Below are positions 1 to 6,406 of a stretch of DNA of 9,704 nt, piece by piece. Numbering within the stretch: position 1 is the stretch's first letter; each line of letters begins with the position of its first letter. The notes beneath the pieces were generated by a model. The model saw only the letters and a program-made list of their open reading frames with translations, was not told where the DNA came from and searched no databases. Location of the stretch: the NCBI GenBank assembly GCA_003171295.1, contig PMYF01000973.1:1-9704 (forward strand). The letters run 5' to 3'. Source of the stretch: Acidobacteriota bacterium (GTDB taxonomy: Bacteria; Acidobacteriota; Terriglobia; UBA7540). Both the position numbers and the translations under genes were made by a program.

Positions 1-115
1 CTACATATTTGGCCACCGTTCCTTTCGGGATTCCGCGGGCATGAAAGTTGTGCCCATCGGAGCGATGGATCGACGGCGGCATTAACCACATGCTTCACAG
101 CACCAGACAGCAATC

Positions 116-121
116 AGGAGG
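116..121 (+). promoter_or_regulatory. Shine-Dalgarno site deciding the receptor start
   Basis: A perfect AGGAGG lies 4 nt before the ATG at 126. It settles the start in favour of 126 over the upstream in-frame TTG at 48, which has no comparable site. Confidence 0.8.
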
Positions 122-125
122 GCAG

Positions 126-3100
126 ATGACGATCAAGAGCAGAATCGTGTTATTGATTTCGTTGCTCAGTCTTGGTGTCGGTATGGCTATGGCGCAGATT
201 GAGTCCAGCACCATCACCGGCACTATAACCGATCAGAAGGGCGCCGTAGTTGCGGGCGCAAATATCACGTTGACCGAGGTAAATACAGGGGTCAACACAA
301 CCTCCAAGTCCAACTCCGTGGGTGAATACACGGTGCCCTACCTTCCACAAGGGTTGTATACGGTGACGGTGCAGGCTCCGGGGTTCCAGACCTACAAGAA
401 AACCAGCATCGCGCTCACAAACAAAGTCACAGTGCGCATCGACGCGCAGTTGACGGTCGGCAGTGTCAGCCAAACAGTCGAGGTTCAGGCCTCGACGGCG
501 CAGCTCCAGACCGAAACCTCTACGGTCCAGGGAACGGTTGACGCCAATGTCATCATGAACATCCCCAATATCAACGACAACCCGATGTACTATGCGACTC
601 TGCAGGCCGGCGTGGTGCCAAATTCGCAAATGTACAACAACGAAGCGCTCGGCGTGGGGTACAGCGATCGGCAATCCATGTCCGGGATCAACATCAACGG
701 TGGCCAGGTCGGCAACAACGATGTTCAGGTGGATGGACTTAGCGTGCAGGGCGCGGGCTGGCACGAAGCCACGCAACTGCCCAATCGCGACGCCCTCCAG
801 GAAGTCTCTGTCACGACCAACGCCCTTTCCGCCGACCTTGGCGGGGGCCTGGGCGTGATTCTAATGACCACCAAGAGCGGAACGAACGCGTTCCATGGTG
901 ACTTGGCTTATCGCATACGCAACGAAGACTTCAACGCCAATGGCACTTCAAACAATGTCCAGAATTTTCCCAGGGGGAAGTACCGTTTGAATGAAGAGTC
1001 AGGCGCCGTCGGGGGGCCCGTTCGTATCCCCTACATCTTCAATGGCAAAGACAAGCTGTTCTTCTTTGCCTCCTTCAGTCGCGACACCCACCCTAGCACT
1101 GCAAATGGGTACAACACGGTTCCCACGGCTCATCAGCGCCTAGGAGACTTCAGCGACTCTTGCTTTAGAGACAATTCCGGGGATCCGATACCCTCACAGT
1201 TCTATAATCCGTGGACGGCGGTCCCGTATGGGACCAGTGGACAGGTGTTCAGTAGAACGGAATACCCGAATGGGTCGAACACAGCGACCTGTGCTACCGT
1301 ACCGGCTCATGGCGATATCGTAGCCCACGAAACCGATTCAGTTCTCACCTCGTCAGCCAACTCGGCCGCCCTGGTCCTGGAGAGTCAGTTTCCGCTGCCG
1401 AATCACACGCCCGCCAATGTTTTCCAAGACAACAACTTCTATTGGGGCGGGACTAATACCGTTGTCCGCAAAAACTTCAGCGCGCGGATCGACGCTCACC
1501 TCATACCCAAGAATTCGTTATATGTCAGTGGCGGCACGCAGCTCGGCACTGCCAATTCAATCAACACGTGGACGTCCGGCATTCCGGCACAATCGGGCTA
1601 TAGCCCAGACATTTACGGAGTGAACGGCGGGTGGGGCTTACAGTATACGGACGAAAACTACTTTGGGGCCATCGGCGACACGATCACCGTCAGTCCGACC
1701 ATGATCGTCGATATTCGCTATGGCGTCAATCGGATCCATGCCACGGCCGTCAAACCCGATGCTGGCCCGGCGTTCACGGCATCCGACTACACAACATGGG
1801 GCATGCCGGCCAGCGTACAAGCATACATCGCAGTCCCGGGTGTAGCTCCAACGATCGGATGGACGGGCGGCGACGTCAGCTGGAATGAGAATTGGGACAT
1901 CTGGGAACGCAAGAACGAGCACCAGACCAACCATGCGCTCGCCGGAAGCGTCACCAAGTTGATGGGCAAGTGGACCCTGAAGGAGGGCGCCGAATACCGC
2001 GTCTACCTCTCCAATTGGGAGGATCTCAGATCGGCCACTCCGATGATGAGCACGGGCGACAGCAACCTCGAAAAGTACGGCGGCCTCACCGGCGGCGGCT
2101 CCTCTCTGAACACTACCGCCCAGCTGAGTGGCGATGGCACCGCTTCGGCCCTCGTCGGCGCTCAGGGATGGCAGCTTCAGCCCGGCACCAATTCCGTGCC
2201 CGCGCTGGCTGCGAAAATGTTGGCCCTCTACACCCAGAACGACTGGAAGGCGACTCCAAAACTGACCGTCAATCTGGGCATTCGCTACGAGATCCAGCCT
2301 GGGCCGACGGAACGCCACGACAGCATAGGCGACTATGATTTGGGTGCGTCGAATCCATTCACGCAGGCGGGGATCACTGTCACCCCCAATTCCAGTCCCT
2401 ACGCTACTCCCGCAGTTGTCAATCCTCAAGCCAGCTTGGGCCTCTTCGTGTTTGCGGGATGGTCGGGATATTCTCGCAATCTGTGGAGTACCCAGTGGAA
2501 TAATATCGGCCCTCGCATCGGCGCCGCTTATCAGATCGGCAGTTCGGGCGTGCTCCGGGTGGGATATGGACGGATCTACACCCCGTCCAACTCAGGATTT
2601 AACGCCGGCGGGACGATCTATGGCGAAGCCGGGTTCGTGGGCGGTACTAACCCTACCCCCTACGGCCCAGGCACCACCGCGCATCCGTTCAATGGACTTC
2701 CCATAGGCACCGAAACCCTCGGATTCGGGGATCCGGCTATGACGCAACTCATCCCGGGATTGGGCGCTGTCCAAGCTCCGGGGGTATATGGCGGAGTCGG
2801 GGATCCCGGATGCTTCCAGCGAAACCGCAGGAACACCTTCATGGACGAGTGGAACCTTACTCTCGAGCGGCGATTCGGCGGCTGGCTCGCATCCGCGGGC
2901 TATATCGGATCGAGAGGCACCCACATCGCATGGCGCGACGAGCCAATGAACGGGACGTGGAATGTTCCCTGGTCAACCTTGCAGGGCTGGCAGAGTACGT
3001 GGGCGACTACCAACGGCGAGACAGATCCAGCGCAACTCCAGGTCACCAACCCCCTCCCGGGTCTGGTTGGCGGGGCGTCGGGCGCCATCGGCTCGGGCAC

Positions 3101-4103
3101 AATATCGACGTTGAATGCGTCGGAGGCCTATCTGTCGTGGTTGGGCGGGTACCTCGTCGGCGACAATGCCACTTCTTTGTATCACTCCCTGCAACTCAAA
3201 GCGCAACACTCGTATAGCAGCGGGCTGTCGGCGCAGTTCACCTACATGTACTCCCGCGCCACTGGACTCACGGGCGGGCAGACGACCTCGAACGGGAACG
3301 GTGCTACCTACGCCCAATCGCAAGTGAGCACTGGTGCGACGCCATTGGGCGGGGGCGACTACCGCGACAATTCCCACAACCGCAGTCTCCTTAACTACGA
3401 TGTCCCGAATCGTCTCGTCGCCGTGGTGTCGTATCTGACGCCCACGGGGAAAGGTCAGCGGTTCGATCCCGGTAACCCTGTCGCGCGAGCGATCATCGGT
3501 CAATGGAACATCGCCACGGTTGTCACTCTACAGCAAGGACAGCCCTGGGGACCGAATTGCGGCCAAGCAGGCGGCGGCAACTCCGAGAACGGACGCTGCC
3601 TCTACACGGGACAGCCACTGAAACTGCCACACTCCTATGAAAAATGGGCTGACGGCCATACCAAGATCACTCTACCCGACGGACACTCGTATACCCCCTC
3701 AGCGCACACGAAGCCGTATTGGAACCCGGATGCCTTCACGGGCCAGACGATGCAGTGGGCGGATGGGTCCTATCACACGGCCCAATACTGGCAGGGAGTC
3801 ACGCGGCAGGCTATGCCTCAGTTGCGGATGCCCGCTTTCCAGAACGTGAACTTGTCAGTGAGCCGCAAGTTCCCGATCACGGAAGGGATGTCGTTTGAGA
3901 TCCTTGCCGAGGCTACCAACGCGTTCAACCATGCCAATTACGAAGGGAACGCCATAAACAACAGCTTTGGCAGTCTTGTCACGATTCCCGATCCGAGCGT
4001 GAACAGCTTGGTAGGACAGAATGCCAACTCCTCTGCTGGGTCTATGGGGTTGTCTTACATTGACGCAAGACAGATGACGCTTTCAGCTCGATTCAACTTC
4101 TAG
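126..4103 (+). CDS. Oar-like TonB-dependent outer-membrane receptor with carboxypeptidase-regulatory-like N-terminal domain
   Basis: Likely an outer-membrane active transporter; the substrate cannot be told from sequence. The 1325-aa product begins with a Sec signal peptide (hydrophobic residues 7-22, probable cleavage AMA|Q at 23/24). A carboxypeptidase-regulatory-like beta-sandwich follows (about 25-115), then a TonB-box-like TVEVQA at 117-122, a plug domain (about 125-265) and a long beta-barrel to the C-terminus. KSGTNAFHGD at 250-259 and DKLFFF at 309-314 match signatures I associate with the large acidobacterial receptors of this type. The chain ends LSARFNF, with the terminal aromatic residue expected of BAM-inserted barrels. 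I chose the ATG at 126 because a perfect AGGAGG lies 4 nt upstream and the signal peptide starts there. The same frame is open back to a TTG at 48, but that start has no SD and would put 26 polar residues before the signal peptide. No TonB, ExbB or SusD gene is adjacent. A terminator follows 32 nt after the stop, so it is probably transcribed alone or is the last gene of its unit. Confidence 0.9.
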   Translation: MTIKSRIVLLISLLSLGVGMAMAQIESSTITGTITDQKGAVVAGANITLTEVNTGVNTTSKSNSVGEYTVPYLPQGLYTVTVQAPGFQTYKKTSIALTNKVTVRIDAQLTVGSVSQTVEVQASTAQLQTETSTVQGTVDANVIMNIPNINDNPMYYATLQAGVVPNSQMYNNEALGVGYSDRQSMSGININGGQVGNNDVQVDGLSVQGAGWHEATQLPNRDALQEVSVTTNALSADLGGGLGVILMTTKSGTNAFHGDLAYRIRNEDFNANGTSNNVQNFPRGKYRLNEESGAVGGPVRIPYIFNGKDKLFFFASFSRDTHPSTANGYNTVPTAHQRLGDFSDSCFRDNSGDPIPSQFYNPWTAVPYGTSGQVFSRTEYPNGSNTATCATVPAHGDIVAHETDSVLTSSANSAALVLESQFPLPNHTPANVFQDNNFYWGGTNTVVRKNFSARIDAHLIPKNSLYVSGGTQLGTANSINTWTSGIPAQSGYSPDIYGVNGGWGLQYTDENYFGAIGDTITVSPTMIVDIRYGVNRIHATAVKPDAGPAFTASDYTTWGMPASVQAYIAVPGVAPTIGWTGGDVSWNENWDIWERKNEHQTNHALAGSVTKLMGKWTLKEGAEYRVYLSNWEDLRSATPMMSTGDSNLEKYGGLTGGGSSLNTTAQLSGDGTASALVGAQGWQLQPGTNSVPALAAKMLALYTQNDWKATPKLTVNLGIRYEIQPGPTERHDSIGDYDLGASNPFTQAGITVTPNSSPYATPAVVNPQASLGLFVFAGWSGYSRNLWSTQWNNIGPRIGAAYQIGSSGVLRVGYGRIYTPSNSGFNAGGTIYGEAGFVGGTNPTPYGPGTTAHPFNGLPIGTETLGFGDPAMTQLIPGLGAVQAPGVYGGVGDPGCFQRNRRNTFMDEWNLTLERRFGGWLASAGYIGSRGTHIAWRDEPMNGTWNVPWSTLQGWQSTWATTNGETDPAQLQVTNPLPGLVGGASGAIGSGTISTLNASEAYLSWLGGYLVGDNATSLYHSLQLKAQHSYSSGLSAQFTYMYSRATGLTGGQTTSNGNGATYAQSQVSTGATPLGGGDYRDNSHNRSLLNYDVPNRLVAVVSYLTPTGKGQRFDPGNPVARAIIGQWNIATVVTLQQGQPWGPNCGQAGGGNSENGRCLYTGQPLKLPHSYEKWADGHTKITLPDGHSYTPSAHTKPYWNPDAFTGQTMQWADGSYHTAQYWQGVTRQAMPQLRMPAFQNVNLSVSRKFPITEGMSFEILAEATNAFNHANYEGNAINNSFGSLVTIPDPSVNSLVGQNANSSAGSMGLSYIDARQMTLSARFNF

Positions 4104-4135
4104 TCTTGTGAAGTTCTGAGCTTGTAACCATTCTG

Positions 4136-4181
4136 GAGGCTTTCCCCCTCTCGGTACGAGAGGGGGAAAGCCTCTTTTTTT
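4136..4181 (+). terminator. Strong intrinsic terminator of the TonB-dependent receptor gene
   Basis: The arms 4136-4153 and 4157-4174 are perfectly complementary over 18 bp, with a 3-nt loop (GTA at 4154-4156). The stem is GC-rich at its base, and seven Ts follow at 4175-4181. It begins 32 nt after the receptor stop codon. There is no matching T-tract on the other side, so it should act only on plus-strand transcripts. It separates the receptor gene from the downstream FG-GAP gene. Confidence 0.93.
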
Positions 4182-4298
4182 GCGGCGGCCGGTTGCGTAT
4201 ATGGCGGGAACGACTGGAAAATCTCCGCAGATTTCTTTGAGTAAGAACGAAATAGAGCGGGAAACGAGCAGGGAAGAATGGGGAAGCAAAGCGCACCG

Positions 4299-4328
4299 TT
4301 GACGCGCCCGTTCCAAGCCGCTTAGAAT
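4299..4328 (+). promoter_or_regulatory. Candidate sigma70-type promoter for the FG-GAP/ASPIC-UnbV gene
   Basis: TTGACG (4299-4304) and TAGAAT (4323-4328) are each 5/6 matches to the -35 and -10 consensus and are separated by 18 nt. The site lies downstream of the receptor terminator and upstream of the next gene, where a promoter is needed. Transcription would start near 4335 and give a leader of about 170 nt. It is inferred from consensus matching only. Confidence 0.45.
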
Positions 4329-4380
4329 TAGACCGGATGCCGGCGCTGCGTTATCTTCACTTCCGCTTCTTACAGGACTT

Positions 4381-4506
4381 ATGCAGCAAAAGGGCTCTTC
4401 TCCATCGATCTTCCCAGTAGCCGGTCTCTGTTCCCCTGGGGGTCGTAGCGATATGGCTGGAAGAGCGAAGAGCGCGGCCGCCGGCGGTTCGGATGCAGAG
4501 GAGTAG
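4381..4506 (+). CDS. Possible 41-codon leader ORF abutting the FG-GAP gene
   Basis: An ATG at 4381, preceded by AGGA (4374-4377) at 3-nt spacing, opens a 41-codon frame ending at TAG 4504-4506. That stop directly precedes, in the same frame, the ATG of the next gene at 4507. The SD of the downstream gene (4498-4503) lies inside its last codons, so translation of the small frame could affect initiation of the next. The peptide starts MQQKGSSPSIF and ends in an Ala/Gly-rich, acidic tail (AAAGGSDAEE). It has no recognisable domain, signal peptide or family. A chance open frame in GC-rich leader DNA is a realistic alternative. Confidence 0.22.
   Translation: MQQKGSSPSIFPVAGLCSPGGRSDMAGRAKSAAAGGSDAEE
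4394..4473 (+). other. Leader inverted repeat with two alternative right arms
   Basis: GCTCTTC at 4394-4400 is complementary to GAAGAGC, which occurs twice in immediate tandem at 4460-4466 and 4467-4473, some 25 nt before the SD of the FG-GAP gene. Either copy could pair with the left arm, giving two alternative long-loop hairpins. No known riboswitch or attenuator is recognised. Confidence 0.3.
4498..4503 (+). promoter_or_regulatory. Shine-Dalgarno site of the FG-GAP/ASPIC-UnbV gene
   Basis: GAGGAG ends 3 nt before the ATG at 4507. The spacing is short but usable, and this is the best SD near the start. The TAG of the possible leader ORF fills the gap between the site and the start codon. 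Confidence 0.6.
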
Positions 4507-6267
4507 ATGGCAAAAAAGAGATTTGAGTCCAATATTCTAAAGGGCCGAGACGGGATCACCCGGAGGAAGTTTCTGCACATGGCCGCAAGCTGCGCCGTCG
4601 CGGCGCCGGTTTTGCGCGCCCCCGGCCAAGGCAACGGCCCGCGCGAAGTTGAGATTCGATTCGAGGAGATCGCGGCCAAGGCCGGACTGCACTATGTGAC
4701 CGAGAATTCACCGTCGCCGAATAAGAACCAGATCGAGGCCATGGTGGGCGGCGTGGCGTTGTTCGACTACGACCGCGATGGGTACCTGGATGTCTACCTG
4801 GTAGGAGGCGCCGCCATCCCCTCGCTGAAGAAGGAATCGCCCGCCTATTGGAACCGGCTCTTCCACAACAATCACGACGGCACCTTCACCGATGTAACCG
4901 AGAAGGCGGGTGTGGCCGGGGAGGGCTATGGAATGGGCGTGGCCGTCGGGGATTACGACAACGACGGCTGGCCGGATCTGTATGTGTCCTATGTTACCGG
5001 CAATCGCAATCAGTTGTTTCACAACAACCGCGACGGCACCTTTACCGATGTAACCGAGAAGGCGGGCGTGACAGGGGGAGAGCTGTACGGCAAAAAGATG
5101 TGGTCGGTCGGCGCTGGCTGGTTCGACTACAACAACGATGGCCTCTTGGATCTGTTTGTGGTCAACTACTGCAAGTGGGAGGTGAACAAGGATCCGGTTT
5201 GCGGAATGGGAGATGGAATCCGCGACTACTGCCATCCCAGGTATTACGCTCCGCTGCATAACACGCTCTACCGCAACAATGGGAATGGAACCTTTACGGA
5301 TGTCTCGGAGGAGACGGGGATCGCGGCGTGCTTAGGCAAAGGCATGAGCGTTTCCTTTGCGGATTATGACGGCGATGGCTACCTGGATGCTTTTGTGGCC
5401 AACGACACCACTCCTAACTTTCTGTTTCACAATCTGGGCGGCAAGAAATTTGAAGAAGTCGGCCAGTTGGCTGGGGTAGCGTATGGGGGAGACGGCTCTG
5501 CGCTCTCAGGCATGGGCTCCGATTTCCGGGATATAAACAACGATGGGCGGCCGGACATCTGGCACACTGCCGTGGAGTACGAGATGTTTCCGTTGTACAT
5601 AAACAACGGCGACGGAAGTTTCGAGGACGTGACCTCGCGCGCTGGGCTGGCCGAGACTGCAAGAATGTCGGGGTGGGGCAACGGATTCGCGGATTTCGAT
5701 AACGACGGCTGGAAGGACTTGTTCGTTGCCCGGTCCGAGGTTCTAGACACGATCAGTCTGCATGTGCCGACCCGGAGCTACCCGGAAACCAACACGATTT
5801 TCCGCAATCTAGGCAACGGGAAATTCGAGGATGTGAGCGCGACGGCCGGCCCGGATTTTCAGAAGAAAGCCCCGCATCGCTGCGTGGCCTTCGGCGACAT
5901 TGACAACGACGGACGTTTAGACATGGTGGTCTCGGTTCTGGGCGGAGCCACCCTATTGCTCCACAACATCACGGGCGGAAACAACCATTGGATCCTGCTG
6001 AATCTGATCGGCAGGAAGAGCAATCGCATGGCGATCGGCGCGCAGATTCAGATTGTCACCGAAGACGGCCGTTCGCAGTGGAACGAGGTGACCACGGCGA
6101 TAGGGTACGCCTCTTCCAGCGACAGCCGGGTACACTTCGGCCTGGGAGCCAACCGGCGCATCAAAGAGATGGAGATTCGCTGGCCCAGCGGTATCAAGCA
6201 GGTGCTTCACGACGTCGAAGCGGACCGCATCATGACCATCGAGGAGCCCCTGGAATCGGTTTCATAA
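4507..6267 (+). CDS. CRTAC1-family FG-GAP/VCBS repeat protein with C-terminal ASPIC/UnbV domain, Tat-exported
   Basis: A 586-aa exported protein, probably periplasmic or surface-associated. The N-terminus carries a twin-arginine signal, TRRKFL at residues 18-23, followed by an Ala-rich hydrophobic stretch (25-36), so export of a folded protein is expected. Seven Asp-rich D-x-[DN]-x-D-G motifs follow at residues 87, 149, 207, 286, 342, 396 and 464. Six of them have a companion N-x-G/D-G-x-F-x-[DE]-V motif. This is the pattern of FG-GAP/VCBS calcium-binding propeller blades as in integrin alpha, and seven copies fit a closed seven-bladed propeller. Residues from about 493 (NHWILLNL) to about 580 form the ASPIC/UnbV domain, including IRWPSG near the end. 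Two cysteines in a PVCGMGDGIRDYCHP segment after the third motif may form a disulfide or an insertion loop. The biochemical role of the family is unsettled; adhesion or carbohydrate/protein binding is inferred. It has its own promoter candidate and SD and is convergent with the TPR gene downstream. Confidence 0.92.
   Translation: MAKKRFESNILKGRDGITRRKFLHMAASCAVAAPVLRAPGQGNGPREVEIRFEEIAAKAGLHYVTENSPSPNKNQIEAMVGGVALFDYDRDGYLDVYLVGGAAIPSLKKESPAYWNRLFHNNHDGTFTDVTEKAGVAGEGYGMGVAVGDYDNDGWPDLYVSYVTGNRNQLFHNNRDGTFTDVTEKAGVTGGELYGKKMWSVGAGWFDYNNDGLLDLFVVNYCKWEVNKDPVCGMGDGIRDYCHPRYYAPLHNTLYRNNGNGTFTDVSEETGIAACLGKGMSVSFADYDGDGYLDAFVANDTTPNFLFHNLGGKKFEEVGQLAGVAYGGDGSALSGMGSDFRDINNDGRPDIWHTAVEYEMFPLYINNGDGSFEDVTSRAGLAETARMSGWGNGFADFDNDGWKDLFVARSEVLDTISLHVPTRSYPETNTIFRNLGNGKFEDVSATAGPDFQKKAPHRCVAFGDIDNDGRLDMVVSVLGGATLLLHNITGGNNHWILLNLIGRKSNRMAIGAQIQIVTEDGRSQWNEVTTAIGYASSSDSRVHFGLGANRRIKEMEIRWPSGIKQVLHDVEADRIMTIEEPLESVS
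4861..5076 (+). repeat. Near-identical 60-bp direct repeat inside the FG-GAP gene
   Basis: Bases 4861-4920 and 5017-5076 match at 53 of 60 positions by hand count, with an offset of exactly 156 nt (52 codons). Both encode the [HN]N-x-D-G-TFTDVTEKAGV segment of adjacent propeller blades. Synonymous positions are conserved too, which points to a relatively recent blade duplication or gene conversion. The later blades share only the protein motif. Confidence 0.75.
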
Positions 6268-6406
6268 ACCATCTTTGTCAACTCGCTGGAATCTTGGGAC
6301 CCGCCTTGTTGTTCGGTCCCACCCATGCTCACTATGCAGCAGAGGCATTTATGAGACCGGTTGCAGGCTGATCGCTTCTGCTGCCTGGCGAGCCAGACCG
6401 GGCAAC
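6268..6406. other. Convergent intergenic gap with a 7-bp hairpin and no clear terminator
   Basis: These 139 nt separate the stops of two convergent genes. TGGGACC (6295-6301) and GGTCCCA (6315-6321) form a 7-bp stem with a 13-nt loop. A second long-range pairing is possible between GGTTGC (6359-6364) and GCAACC (6402-6407), next to CAGGC/GCCTG (6364-6368 and 6383-6387). None is followed by a T-tract on either strand, so neither is a standard intrinsic terminator. The gap may act through Rho or through transcript collision. Confidence 0.35.

Noticed and set aside
48..125. Upstream extension of the receptor gene to a TTG at 48
   Set aside because: It has no SD and would place 26 polar residues before a normal signal peptide, whereas ATG 126 has a perfect AGGAGG 4 nt upstream.
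1638..2429. Long open frame on the minus strand inside the receptor gene (263 codons)
   Set aside because: It lies antisense to a clear coding region, has no recognisable domain and its composition follows the codon positions of the sense gene. The minus-strand frame at 150-776 was rejected for the same reason.
4582..4593. Possible lipobox around Cys29 of the FG-GAP protein
   Set aside because: The residues before the Cys are MAAS rather than an L/V/I-led lipobox, and only about nine residues separate it from the twin arginines, too few for a lipoprotein signal h-region.
4083..4679. Minus-strand open frame of 198 codons across the intergenic region
   Set aside because: It runs through the intrinsic terminator, the promoter candidate and the Tat signal of the FG-GAP gene. 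The predicted peptide looks like translated non-coding DNA with no domain.
6295..6321. Hairpin between the convergent genes as a bidirectional intrinsic terminator
   Set aside because: The stem is only 7 bp with a 13-nt loop and has no T-tract on either strand. It is kept only as a structure note.
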